From KBS50 sp042666615 (GTDB lineage Bacteria; Actinomycetota; Actinomycetes; Mycobacteriales; Micromonosporaceae): a stretch of DNA of 64,000 nucleotides. Shown here one piece after another: positions 32,181-41,035 of the stretch. The translations under genes were made by a program, and so were the position numbers. A model generated the notes under the pieces. It was not told the DNA's origin, ran no database searches, and saw nothing but the letters and a program-made list of their open reading frames with translations. The stretch covers positions 1 through 64,000 of the forward strand of contig NZ_JBHTDD010000011.1 of assembly GCF_042666615.1 (NCBI RefSeq), written 5' to 3'. Numbering within the stretch: the first letter of the stretch is position 1; every line of letters starts with the position of its first letter.

Positions 32181-34193
32181 GTGCCTCTAACTCGAAGAAA
32201 CCTGATGTCCGGACTCGCCGGCGGGATGGCCGTCGGCCTGGTCGGCTCGGCGACCAGCACCCAACCCGCCCGAGCGGCGGCCACCACCGTGGACAACCTC
32301 GGTGCTCCGCTGCGCGACGTGCTGCTGATCGGCGGCGCCGTCGGGCCAGGTCCCGACGGACGTGCCGTGATCTGGTCGGCGGTCACCGGCAACCCAGCCC
32401 ATCTCGCCGCGGTCGATCCGCGTACCGGCCAGACCATCTCGTACCAGCCACTCGAGGGCTCGCCGGGCTCCTACGCGGTGGTCGTCGCCCCGGACGGGTC
32501 CGTCTATGTCGGCACGTACGAGTCAGGATCGTTGTACCGCCGCCGGCCGGGCCGGAACAGCCCGATCGAGAACCTCGGCACGCCGCTGCCGGGGGAGACC
32601 TACATCTGGCGGCTCGCCGTCGACAAGGCCGGACTCATCTACGGCGGGACCTCGCTGGGCGGCAAGGTGTTCCGCTACGACCCGAGCACGGGTGCGGTCC
32701 GGGACTACGGCCCGATCCTGGCCGGCAACAAGTACGTACGCAGCATCGCCGTGTGGAACGGCAAGATCTATGCCGGCAGCCAGCCCGACGCCCATCTCTT
32801 CGAGATCGACGCCGCCAGCGGCGCCATGCGCGAGCTGCCGCTCCCGCCCGACCTGGGACCGGGCACCGGGATCAACGTGTACGACCTCAACGCCCACGAG
32901 GGCCGTGTGTACGCCCGCTTCGGTGGTGCGACCAGCGGACGGCTGGGCATCTGGGAGGTCGCCCACCAGCGTTGGCAGCCGTTGCGGGACAACGTCGCGG
33001 GCCTCGATGTCAGTGAGCCGGGCCGGCGCGGCCTGGTCTACTACACCCGCAACGGACGCCTCACCGGTCTCAACCCGAGGACCGGCGTGGAGACCGACAC
33101 GGGCCTGGAGTTCACCGGCCGGGTGGTGAACAACCGCGGTATCGGCTGGGTCACGCTGGCCGAGCGGAACTGGCCGGGGCGCACCCTTGTCGGGTTGCTG
33201 TGGCGGGGGGCGATGTTCCGTTACAACCCACTGACCGGGCGCTCCGACATTACCCAGACCGACATACCCGGTGAGCCGATTCCGTTGTCCTGCCTCAGCA
33301 TCGCGGAGAGCGGACGGATGTGGGCGGGGGGTTATCTCAACGGGGGAGTCGCGCAGGTCGACCCGGACACCGGTGCGGCACAGTTCAACCGCTTCTCGCA
33401 GACCGAGAGCGTGCTCGACCTCGGCGACACGGTCTGGCTCGGCGCGTACCCGGACGCCCGGCTCTACCGCTACGACCCGGCCGCCCCGTGGAACAGCACC
33501 GAGTACTCACCCGGACCGCCCGGCACCGCGGAGAATCCGGTGAAGGTGGTCGACCTCAAGGCGGTCGACCAGGTTCGGGCCCGGGCCAGCACCGACGCGG
33601 GTCGATGGGTGGCGTACGGCACGATGCCCAACGTCGAGTTGGGCGGCGCCCTGGTCGTCGTGGACAAGGCCACCGGGACGAGCCGGGTGCACCGGCCGGT
33701 GGTGACCGATCAGTCCATCATCACGTTGACTCATGCATCCGGCCTGGTGATCGGCGGGACGTCGATCCATGGTGGATACTCGGTGCCACCACCTACCCAG
33801 ACCGAGGCCGCGATCTTCGGTTTCGATCCGGCGACCGACGCCAAGATCTTCGAGGTCGTGCCGGTCTCCGGCGCCACCCAGGTCAGCGGGCTGGTCACCG
33901 ACCGGGACGGCGGGGTCTGGTTGCTGGCCGGCGGCCAGTTGTGCGCGTTCGACGTCGCCACCCGTGCTGTGGTCCGGCGGGTCACCGTCCCGGCCGGCAC
34001 CGGCCGGCTCGGTTACCACGCGGCCAGTGACATGTTCTACGTGCTGGCCGGGGGCACGCTGGCCAGCGTCTCCCGTACCGACCTGACCGTCCGTACGGTG
34101 CTCCAGCACCCGGCCGACATCCTCGCCGTCCACCCGGACGGTCGGGTGTTCCTGGCCGACGGACCCACCGTCTACCGGGTCACGCTCGCGTGA
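32181..34193 (+). CDS. exported beta-propeller protein, paralogue 1
   Basis: GTG 32181 follows AGGAG (32168-32172) and gives a twin-arginine signal MPLTRRNLMSGLAGGMAVGL, then a cleavage region TQPARAAA. The mature 640 residues are repeated 40-50-residue blades of the PQQ/NHL/YVTN propeller kind: VVVAPDGSVYVGTYESGSLY, LAVDKAGLIYGGTSLGGKVF, RSIAVWNGKIYAGSQPDAHL, FNRFSQTESVLDLGDTVWLG and VTDRDGGVWLLAGGQLCAFD. No catalytic motif of a known lyase or dehydrogenase is visible. It is a full-length paralogue of the next gene, 56 nt downstream. Export and linkage to a sugar ABC transporter suggest binding or processing of an extracellular glycan. Confidence 0.75.
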   Translation: MPLTRRNLMSGLAGGMAVGLVGSATSTQPARAAATTVDNLGAPLRDVLLIGGAVGPGPDGRAVIWSAVTGNPAHLAAVDPRTGQTISYQPLEGSPGSYAVVVAPDGSVYVGTYESGSLYRRRPGRNSPIENLGTPLPGETYIWRLAVDKAGLIYGGTSLGGKVFRYDPSTGAVRDYGPILAGNKYVRSIAVWNGKIYAGSQPDAHLFEIDAASGAMRELPLPPDLGPGTGINVYDLNAHEGRVYARFGGATSGRLGIWEVAHQRWQPLRDNVAGLDVSEPGRRGLVYYTRNGRLTGLNPRTGVETDTGLEFTGRVVNNRGIGWVTLAERNWPGRTLVGLLWRGAMFRYNPLTGRSDITQTDIPGEPIPLSCLSIAESGRMWAGGYLNGGVAQVDPDTGAAQFNRFSQTESVLDLGDTVWLGAYPDARLYRYDPAAPWNSTEYSPGPPGTAENPVKVVDLKAVDQVRARASTDAGRWVAYGTMPNVELGGALVVVDKATGTSRVHRPVVTDQSIITLTHASGLVIGGTSIHGGYSVPPPTQTEAAIFGFDPATDAKIFEVVPVSGATQVSGLVTDRDGGVWLLAGGQLCAFDVATRAVVRRVTVPAGTGRLGYHAASDMFYVLAGGTLASVSRTDLTVRTVLQHPADILAVHPDGRVFLADGPTVYRVTLA

Positions 34194-34249
34194 GCGGCCG
34201 TGCGGTGACACCCGATCCACGAATCGGCACAGTCCCAAGGGGGAGCAGC

Positions 34250-36595
34250 ATGGATGGACCGACCCACGTGCGCCCGGCCGGCGGGCGGCCGCCGACCGCG
34301 AACCGACGCCGGATCGCCGCCGTCGCGGCGGCACTGGCCGCGGCCCTGCTCGGGCTGGTCCCTACCCCGGCCGACGCCCAGCCGGGTCGGGCAAGCGCGG
34401 ACCCCGTCGACGGCGGCGTGTTCACCGATCTCGGTACGCCGCTCACGGCGCTTACCATCATGGAGGGTGCCTTCGGTCGGGACTCCGACGGATCACCGGT
34501 CATCTACGCCGTGCCGGCGGGCGAGAACGCCGCCCTCAACGTCATCGACCTGACCACCCGCACGCGCGAACGCACCGTCCCGCTGCCGGGGGCCTCCGGG
34601 GCCTGGGCCATCACGGTGGTTCCGGACGGCACCGTCTACGTCGGCTCGTACGACAACGGTCACCTCTACCGCTACCGGCCGGGAGACGAGGCCGTGACCG
34701 ACCTCGGACAGCCCGTTCCCGGGGAGACGTACGTCTACGGATTGAGCGCCGGCCCGGACGGATCCGTCTACGGCGGGACCTATCCGCACGCGCACGCGTT
34801 CCGCTACCACCCCGCGACCGGCGTCACCGACTACGGCAGCCTCGACGCGGTACAACAGTACGCCCGGGCGGCCGTCCACGATCCGGACCACAACGCGCTG
34901 TTCGTGGGGCTGGCCACCCCGAAGGCCCGGTTGTTCCGCATCGACGTGGCCTCCGGCGAGCGACGCGAGATCACCCCGCCCGGCTTCACCGGGGCCGGCT
35001 TCAGCGACCTCGACTACGCCGACGGCCGGGTGTTCGGCAACGTGGACGGCCAGCTCGTGGTCTTCGACGCGGCCACCGGCGAGCAGTTGGCGTTCACGGA
35101 CGCGGCCACCGGGACCCGGGTGCAGCGGTATCCCCTGGCGGCGCGCGGGGTGTCCGCCGCCGCCGACGGCGCCATCTACTTCACCACCACCGGGGCGGTG
35201 CTGGCCCGCTACGACCTGGCCAGCAACACGGTGAGCACGGTGACGCGCGCCGGAGGTCCGGTGGTGCTGACCCGCGGGGTGGCGATCGGGTACGGCTGGG
35301 TCACCGAGAACCAACGGCCGGTGCTGTACGGCCTGGCCGGCAACTACTCCGGTGGCACGTTCCGGTTCGACCCGCTGGACAACTCGCTGTCCCAGTGGTC
35401 GTCACCGTTCCAGTACGTTCCGGTCAATCTGATGCACGCCATTGGTAACCCCGCGGACGGCACCGTTGTCGTCAACGCGTTCCTCAACGGCACCACCGGA
35501 GTCTACGATCCGGCCACCGGTCGCACCGCCACCGCGCCGAGGCTGGGCCAGGTGGAGGGGTGGAACTGGGCCGACGGGAAGTTGTACGCGGGGAGCTACC
35601 CGGCCGGCACGCTGACCGTGTGGGACCCGCGAACACCGACCAGCTCGACCAACCCGCGGCAGCTGTTCAGTCTGGAGGCCAGCCACCACCAGAATCGGCC
35701 GGTCGCTGTGGTGCCGGACGGCGACACCGTCTACCTCGGCACCACGCCGGGCTACGGGTTGTACGGTGGGGCGCTCACCGAGTACGACATCACCTCTGAC
35801 ACGTTCGAGGTGCACCGCGACATCGTCCCGGACCAGCCGATCGCCGCCCTGTTGCCGCTCGGTGATGTGGTGTTCGGCGGATCCAGTGTGGAGGGCGGAC
35901 AGGGCACCCCCGGGCCCCGGGCGACGGAGGCGCGGTTGTTCGTCTACGACCCGGCTACCGGTGCCAAGACGGCCGAGTACACCCCGGTTCCCGGTGCGCA
36001 CAGCATCAACGAGCTGAGCCGTGGACCGGACGGCCGGATCTGGGGTCTGGCGGACGGAACGGTGTTCGTCTTCGACCCGGAGACCCGTACCGTGGTCCGC
36101 CGTGTTCCGGTGTTTCAGGGGCACACGGGCGCCCAGGACGGGTCCTTGCAGTGGCGGGACGGTTACCTCTATGGCGCCGCGGGTGGCCGGTTGTTCCTGG
36201 TCGACTCGCTGGACGGCACGGCTCACGTCCTGCGCGCGGGCGGTGTCAACCGGTTGACGCGGACCCCGGACGGCACGATGTATCTGTTGTTGCGTCCGGA
36301 GGGCTGGTCGAATTACACGAATCTGGCCAGCTACCGGCCGGCCGAGGACCCGTGTCCCAGCTCGGACCTGCGGGCCACGGTGTCGGTGGCTGATATGGAC
36401 AGTGGCGTGCGGAACCGCTTCGTGTCCCACGGGTGCACGGTGGGTGACGCGCTTCCCGATGTTGACGCGGGTTGGCCCGATCACGGGGCGTTCGTGGTGG
36501 CGGTGACGCGGGTGGTCAAGGATCTGCGGGCCGCCGGCGCGATCAGCGCCGCCGAGGGAGCGGCTCTGATCGCCGCGGCAGCCCGCTCCCGGTAA
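34250..36595 (+). CDS. exported beta-propeller protein, paralogue 2, with C-terminal FIMAH-like domain
   Basis: ATG 34250 follows GGGGGAG. GTG 34190, overlapping the previous stop, is possible but lacks such a site. The N-terminus has a basic stretch and hydrophobic segment (RRRIAAVAAALAAALLGLVP, TPADA). The propeller blades match those of the upstream gene: WAITVVPDGTVYVGSYDNGH, YVYGLSAGPDGSVYGGTYPH, NWADGKLYAGSYPAGTLTVW and LSRGPDGRIWGLADGTVFVF. The last 70 residues (DMDSGVRNRFVSHGCTVGDA, then VVKDLRAAGAISAAEGAALI) look like a FIMAH domain, seen at the C-terminus of secreted glycan-active proteins. Two strong terminators follow, so the pair is a separate transcript from the transporter operon. 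Confidence 0.75.
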   Translation: MDGPTHVRPAGGRPPTANRRRIAAVAAALAAALLGLVPTPADAQPGRASADPVDGGVFTDLGTPLTALTIMEGAFGRDSDGSPVIYAVPAGENAALNVIDLTTRTRERTVPLPGASGAWAITVVPDGTVYVGSYDNGHLYRYRPGDEAVTDLGQPVPGETYVYGLSAGPDGSVYGGTYPHAHAFRYHPATGVTDYGSLDAVQQYARAAVHDPDHNALFVGLATPKARLFRIDVASGERREITPPGFTGAGFSDLDYADGRVFGNVDGQLVVFDAATGEQLAFTDAATGTRVQRYPLAARGVSAAADGAIYFTTTGAVLARYDLASNTVSTVTRAGGPVVLTRGVAIGYGWVTENQRPVLYGLAGNYSGGTFRFDPLDNSLSQWSSPFQYVPVNLMHAIGNPADGTVVVNAFLNGTTGVYDPATGRTATAPRLGQVEGWNWADGKLYAGSYPAGTLTVWDPRTPTSSTNPRQLFSLEASHHQNRPVAVVPDGDTVYLGTTPGYGLYGGALTEYDITSDTFEVHRDIVPDQPIAALLPLGDVVFGGSSVEGGQGTPGPRATEARLFVYDPATGAKTAEYTPVPGAHSINELSRGPDGRIWGLADGTVFVFDPETRTVVRRVPVFQGHTGAQDGSLQWRDGYLYGAAGGRLFLVDSLDGTAHVLRAGGVNRLTRTPDGTMYLLLRPEGWSNYTNLASYRPAEDPCPSSDLRATVSVADMDSGVRNRFVSHGCTVGDALPDVDAGWPDHGAFVVAVTRVVKDLRAAGAISAAEGAALIAAAARSR

Positions 36596-36602
36596 GGGGA
36601 CT

Positions 36603-36688
36603 CGGGGTGCGGGTTCCGGAGGTCCCGTCCGGAACCCGCACCCCGGGCACGGCGAGCCGCCACCGGGTCCATGGGTCCGGTGGCGGCT
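36603..36688 (+). terminator. tandem hairpin terminators after the propeller genes
   Basis: The first hairpin has a perfect 18-bp stem (36603-36620 with 36628-36645, 7-nt loop). The second has a perfect 12-bp stem (36655-36666 with 36677-36688). They isolate the following transporter operon. Confidence 0.88.
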
Positions 36689-36734
36689 GCCGACGGCCCG
36701 ACCGAACCCCTCTGGTCGTTTGTCGCGTTCGATA

Positions 36735-36752
36735 TTACGGCCCGGACCCATA
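36735..36752 (+). promoter_or_regulatory. regulon-type inverted repeat (weaker copy) upstream of the ABC transporter
   Basis: TTACGGCCCGGACCCATA shares the TTACGG arm, the 6-nt spacer and the CC...TA end with the sites at 40999 and 44519. A second arrangement of the same arms, CCGTAA-GCTAGA-TTACGG, lies at 36820-36837, just before the start codon, and the 9-mer GTTCGATAT occurs twice (36728, 36777). Repression of the transporter by the cluster regulator is suggested. Confidence 0.45.
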
Positions 36753-36863
36753 TGGTCCGGGTGACTGACTAGGTGTTCGATATCAGGTCGGTATCCCGAG
36801 AACCTGGTATCGGCCCAGACCGTAAGCTAGATTACGGCGAACTCTTCCCGGGAAGGATGCCAA

Positions 36864-38105
36864 ATGCGTGTGCGAAAGGGCTTGGCCGCCATGGCGGGAC
36901 TGCTGGCGAGCGCGCTGGCCGTCACCGGCTGTGGCGGATCCGGCGGCTCCGATGGCGCCACCACATCAGTGAGCATGTGGGTATATCCGGTGATCTCCGA
37001 CGAAGCGCAGCACCGGGCGTTCTGGGACGACAAGGTGGCGGCCTTCAAGGCCGAGAACTCCGGGATCGATGTCAAGGTGGAGATCTTCCCGTGGGCCAAC
37101 CGGGACCAGTCGCTGTCCACCGCGCTGGCCGGCAACAAGGGCCCGGATGTTGTCTACCTCATCCCCGACCAGCTTCCCAAGTACGCCCGCAACATCGAGC
37201 CTGTCGACACGTACCTCGACGCCGCAGCCAAGGACGACTACCTGGACAACGTCAAGGAGTCGGTCACCATCGACGGCAAGATGATGGGTGCCCCGATCCT
37301 CACCAGCGCCCAGGGGCTGCTGTGCAACAAGAAGGTCTTCGCGGCGGTCGGTCAGACCACGTACCCGAAGACCTGGGACGAGCTGCTCGCCATGGCACCC
37401 GCTTTCAAGGCCAAGGGCTTCGACATGACCGCCTATCCGGGCGACCCCAAGCAGACCCTCAACCTGACGTTCTATCCGCTGCTCTGGCAGGCCGGTGGCG
37501 ACGTGTTCGGATCGGACGGCACCTCGGCCGCGTTCAACAGCGACGCTGGGCGGAAGGCATTGACCTTCCTCAAGCAACTGGTAGACGGCGGATATGTCGA
37601 CAAGAGCCTGATCACCGCGCTGCCGCCGATCGAGCAGACCCGCATCGGGCAGGGCAAGGTGGGCTGCGTGTGGCACCTGGAGCCGGCCGCCGTGGAACCC
37701 GTCTGGGGCAAGGACAACATCCAGGCGCTCGCCCCGTTGACCGGGACGAAGCAGGCCCAGTACGGCACCGTCGGATCCCTGGTCATGCTCAGAGGCGCCG
37801 AGGACAAGGCGGCGGCCGGCAAGTGGATCTCCTTCGCCACGGCCCCCGAGAACGCCAAGGAGTACGACCTGGCCGCCCGTTTCTTCTCGCCGAAGAAGTC
37901 AGTGGGCACGCTGTATCCGGCCGACCCGGTGCTCGGTGAGCTGGAGAAGAACGTCGGCCTTACCACCGTCGGACCGTTGAACGAGAAGTCCCGGGACATC
38001 ATGGGCGCCCTGGCGCCGGAGATCCAGGCGGCCCTGCTCGGCCGGAAGCCGGTCGATCGGGCCCTCGGGGACGCGGAGAAGGCGGCGAACGCCCTGCTCG
38101 GCTAG
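36864..38105 (+). CDS. sugar ABC transporter substrate-binding lipoprotein
   Basis: A lipoprotein signal (MRVRKGLAAMAGLLASALAV, then lipobox VTGC) anchors a 390-residue family-1 solute-binding protein on the cell surface. Seen: SVSMWVYPVISDEAQHRAFW, FKAENSGIDVKVEIFPWANR, LAGNKGPDVVYLIPDQLPKY, LLCNKKVFAAVGQTTYPKTW, DELLAMAPAF and AGKWISFATAPENAKEYDLA. This is the MalE/UgpB-like fold that captures oligosaccharides or sugar phosphates. It heads an operon with two permeases; no ATPase gene is present, so a shared MsiK-type ATPase probably powers it. The ligand is unknown. Confidence 0.92.
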   Translation: MRVRKGLAAMAGLLASALAVTGCGGSGGSDGATTSVSMWVYPVISDEAQHRAFWDDKVAAFKAENSGIDVKVEIFPWANRDQSLSTALAGNKGPDVVYLIPDQLPKYARNIEPVDTYLDAAAKDDYLDNVKESVTIDGKMMGAPILTSAQGLLCNKKVFAAVGQTTYPKTWDELLAMAPAFKAKGFDMTAYPGDPKQTLNLTFYPLLWQAGGDVFGSDGTSAAFNSDAGRKALTFLKQLVDGGYVDKSLITALPPIEQTRIGQGKVGCVWHLEPAAVEPVWGKDNIQALAPLTGTKQAQYGTVGSLVMLRGAEDKAAAGKWISFATAPENAKEYDLAARFFSPKKSVGTLYPADPVLGELEKNVGLTTVGPLNEKSRDIMGALAPEIQAALLGRKPVDRALGDAEKAANALLG

Positions 38106-38227
38106 GGGTCGTCCGGCGAAGCTACAGGCGAGTTGCGGGGCAGGATACCGACCCCTACCAGAATCGGTTCGGCAAACCGGTTCGTGGCGGTGCAGCGGCC
38201 CGCCACGAACCGGAAGGAGGTTGTCAG

Positions 38228-39127
38228 ATGGTTGCGACGCCAGCGCGGGCGCCGCGCCGCCCGCGGGCTCCGTCCCGCCGGGAGGCCGGCATGGCGCTGC
38301 TCTTCATCCTGCCCTGCCTGCTGCTGTTCGTGGCGTTCCGGTTCGGACCGGCGATCGCCGGCGTGTTGCTTGGCTTCACGGACTACACCATCGGTGGGGA
38401 CACCAGCTGGACCGGGTTGACGAATTTCCGGCGGCTGGTCGAGGACCCCACGTTCTGGTCCGCGCTGCGGGTGACCGTGCTCTTCACCCTCCTGGCCGTA
38501 CCGCTGTCCATGCTCGCCTCGTTGGGCATGGCCCTGCTGACCCGGCGCGCGTTCCGAGGTAGCCGGGTCTTCCGGTCCATCTTCTTCCTGCCGGTGGTCA
38601 CCAGTCTGGTGCTCGCCGGGGTCATCTTCACCTGGATCTTCGCCGACGGCGGCCCCTGGTCCCGGGCCATGAACGCCCTCGGTCTGCCGGCGCAGTCCTG
38701 GCTCGCCGACGAGGTCCTGGTGATCCCCGCACTGGTGCTTGTCTCTGTCTGGGCCCGCTTCGGGTACGGCATGTTGATCCTGCTCGCCCGGTTGCACGAG
38801 ATTCCCGCCGAGCTGGAGGAGGCTGCGATGACCGATGGGGCCTCCACCTGCCAGCGCTTCCGGCACATCGTGCTGCCGCAGCTGCGACCCGCCCTGTTCT
38901 TTCTCGCGGTCATCGAGACGACGGTCTCGTTCCAGGTTTTCGACACCATCTTCGTGATGACCGGCGGCGGACCGGTGCGCGCCAGTTACAACCTCATCTA
39001 CCTGCTCTACGACCAGGGATTCCGCTACTTCGACCTGGGCTACGCCAGCGCCATCGGGGTCGTGTTGTTCGTGATGACCGTCGTCGTGGCACTGATCCAG
39101 CGACTGACCCTGGGGAGGGAGAGATGA
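38228..39127 (+). CDS. sugar ABC transporter permease (MalF-like)
   Basis: GGAAGGAGG lies 8-12 nt before ATG 38228. A 299-residue membrane protein with six predicted spans (MALLFILPCLLLFVAFRFGP, VTVLFTLLAVPLSMLASLGM, IFFLPVVTSLVLAGVIFTWI and others). The EAA loop that contacts the ATPase reads EAAMTDGASTCQRFRHIVLP. It pairs with the next gene, whose ATG overlaps its stop (ATGA). Confidence 0.93.
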   Translation: MVATPARAPRRPRAPSRREAGMALLFILPCLLLFVAFRFGPAIAGVLLGFTDYTIGGDTSWTGLTNFRRLVEDPTFWSALRVTVLFTLLAVPLSMLASLGMALLTRRAFRGSRVFRSIFFLPVVTSLVLAGVIFTWIFADGGPWSRAMNALGLPAQSWLADEVLVIPALVLVSVWARFGYGMLILLARLHEIPAELEEAAMTDGASTCQRFRHIVLPQLRPALFFLAVIETTVSFQVFDTIFVMTGGGPVRASYNLIYLLYDQGFRYFDLGYASAIGVVLFVMTVVVALIQRLTLGRER

Positions 39128-40023
39128 CCGACACGATGACCGAGCCGGCCACCACGGCGGCGCCACCGTCGCGGAGGGCGGGACGGCGGCGACCGTACCG
39201 GCCCGGTCGCGGCACGCCGGCGGGCCGGCTCGTCCGCGCGGTGCTGTTGCTGGCCGGGGCCGCCGTCACCCTGTTCCCGTTCTACGCGATGGTTGTCCTG
39301 TCGTTCAAGCCAACCGGACCGCTGGTCTTTCCCGAGGCGCTGCTGCCCTCGCCGGTGTCCGGCGAGGCGTACGGGTCGGTGTTCGGCGCCAAGAGCATCC
39401 TGCGATGGACTTTCAACACGCTGGTCTACTCAGTCGTTTCGGTGGTCGGCGTGCTGCTGCTGTCGTCCCTGGCCGGCTACGCCTTCGCCAAGAAACGCTT
39501 TCCGGGCAAGGAACCGCTGTTCTGGTCGTTTCTCGCGATGCTCATGGTGCCGTACCACGTCACGATGATCCCGACCTTCATCCTCGTGGCGGAACTCAAC
39601 GGTGTCGACACCTACTGGGGCATGATCGTGCCTACCTTGGCCAACGCGCAGGCGGTGTTCCTGATGCGGCAGTTCATCGCGGCCCTGCCCGACTCGCTGT
39701 TCGAGGCGGCCCAGATCGACGGCTGCTCAGAGTGGCGCGTGTACGTCTCGATCGTGCTGCCCCTGATCAAACCGATCCTGGCCACCCTCGGCGTTTTCGT
39801 GTTCCTCTGGCACTGGAACGACTTCCTCTGGCCGCTCATCGTGGGCCAGAGCGTCGACATGCGTACCTTGACCACCGGCATCGCGTCGTTGCAACAGGAG
39901 AACGTCGCCCTCAACATGCTGCTGGCGGGCTCCGTCGTGGCGTTTGTCCCGATCTTCATGGCCTATCTGATCGGCCAGCGTTACTTCACGGAGGGGATCG
40001 CCACCTCCGGCATCAAGGGATGA
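39124..40023 (+). CDS. sugar ABC transporter permease (MalG-like)
   Basis: It begins MTDTMTEPATTAAPPSRRAG and overlaps the previous gene by 4 nt. Six membrane segments (VLLLAGAAVTLFPFYAMVVL, VYSVVSVVGVLLLSSLAGYA, FWSFLAMLMVPYHVTMIPTF and others) and the EAA loop EAAQIDGCSEWRVYVSIVLP identify a MalG-type permease. Together with the previous permease it forms the membrane channel of the importer. The oxidoreductase gene follows after 15 nt, probably in the same operon. Confidence 0.93.
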   Translation: MTDTMTEPATTAAPPSRRAGRRRPYRPGRGTPAGRLVRAVLLLAGAAVTLFPFYAMVVLSFKPTGPLVFPEALLPSPVSGEAYGSVFGAKSILRWTFNTLVYSVVSVVGVLLLSSLAGYAFAKKRFPGKEPLFWSFLAMLMVPYHVTMIPTFILVAELNGVDTYWGMIVPTLANAQAVFLMRQFIAALPDSLFEAAQIDGCSEWRVYVSIVLPLIKPILATLGVFVFLWHWNDFLWPLIVGQSVDMRTLTTGIASLQQENVALNMLLAGSVVAFVPIFMAYLIGQRYFTEGIATSGIKG

Positions 40024-40038
40024 GTAGCCTGCTGGTTC

Positions 40039-40938
40039 ATGCGCATCGCCCTGGCCGGACTGGCCACCAGCCATCCCTACACCGACGCTCGGACGCTGCG
40101 TGAGCACGCCGAACTGGTGGTCTGGGAGCAGGACTCGGATCGGCTAGCCCGGTTCCGTGCCGAGCACCCCGACGCCGCGATGGCGTCGGACCTCGCCGCG
40201 TTGCTGGCCACCCGACCGGACGGGGTGGTGCTCACCGTGCCCACCCCCGACGTTCCAGACGCCCTGGCTCGGGTGCTCGACCAGGGCCTGCCCTGCTTCG
40301 TCAACAAGCCGGCCGCGGCCACCGCCGGCCAGCTGGCCCGGCTCGACCGGGTGGTGAGCCGCGCGCCGGACCTGGTGTTCACCTCGTCGGTGCTCCGGTT
40401 CGCACCGGCCTTCACGACGTTCACCGTGTCCAGCGAGGACGTCTTGGCGGTTCGCGCCACGGTGCGGCACGACGTGGGCCTGTGGGCCAGCGGATACAAC
40501 CCGTGGCAGGACGACCCGGCGATCGGCGGCGGCATCATGGTGATGATGGGCCTGCACGGCGTGGAACTGCTCGTGGCGCTCCTTGGTCCGGCCGTGCGGT
40601 TGGTGGGGGCTGCCCGGGCCACCCGGATCCACCACCAACTACGGTCCGAGGACACGAGCCTGTTGACCCTGCAGTGGGACAGCGGCGTGCCTGGCTCGGT
40701 CGAGGTGCTCGGTGTGAGCGACGGCGAATCATACGAGGTGACCGTGCAGACCCCGGCCGGCGAGCGGCGGGTCGCGTTGACCGGTGGGGCGGACGAACTC
40801 GGTTACCGCGCGACGATCGAGGCGTTTATCGGCATGGTGCGGCACGGAACCAGCCCCGTGCCGTGGCCGGAGACCCGGGCGGTGCTGGGCGTGTTGTCGG
40901 CCGCCCGTGCCCAGGTCGGCGCCACCTCGGTGCGCTGA
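40039..40938 (+). CDS. Gfo/Idh/MocA-family oxidoreductase
   Basis: A 299-residue NAD(P)-dependent enzyme: Rossmann start MRIALAGLATSHPYTDARTL, TRPDGVVLTVPTPDVPDALA, then FVNKPAAATAGQLARLDRVV where the family usually has EKP (here NKP, keeping the catalytic Lys). The substrate domain holds IGGGIMVMMGLHGVELLVAL with the conserved GxxxDxGxH-like His. Members oxidise or epimerise sugars and inositols via keto intermediates. TAGCCT (40025-40030) 8 nt before the ATG could also give an internal leaderless transcript. Confidence 0.88.
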   Translation: MRIALAGLATSHPYTDARTLREHAELVVWEQDSDRLARFRAEHPDAAMASDLAALLATRPDGVVLTVPTPDVPDALARVLDQGLPCFVNKPAAATAGQLARLDRVVSRAPDLVFTSSVLRFAPAFTTFTVSSEDVLAVRATVRHDVGLWASGYNPWQDDPAIGGGIMVMMGLHGVELLVALLGPAVRLVGAARATRIHHQLRSEDTSLLTLQWDSGVPGSVEVLGVSDGESYEVTVQTPAGERRVALTGGADELGYRATIEAFIGMVRHGTSPVPWPETRAVLGVLSAARAQVGATSVR

Positions 40939-40975
40939 CGATCCATTCCGGACGGCGGCTGGTCCGTTGGACGTC

Positions 40976-41016
40976 TTGACGGCCCTCTCGTCGGGCGGTT
41001 ACGGTCATGGCCGTTA
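40976..41016 (+). promoter_or_regulatory. promoter and regulon operator of the epimerase-aldolase unit
   Basis: TTGACG (40976-40981) and TTACGGT (40999-41005, containing TACGGT) are spaced as -35 and -10. The -10 is one arm of TTACGGTCATGGCCGTTA (40999-41016), an inverted repeat that differs at only 2 of 18 positions from the site at 44519-44536. A regulator binding here would block the promoter. Confidence 0.65.
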
Positions 41017-41035
41017 CCTCGGGAGGGTGGGAAGC

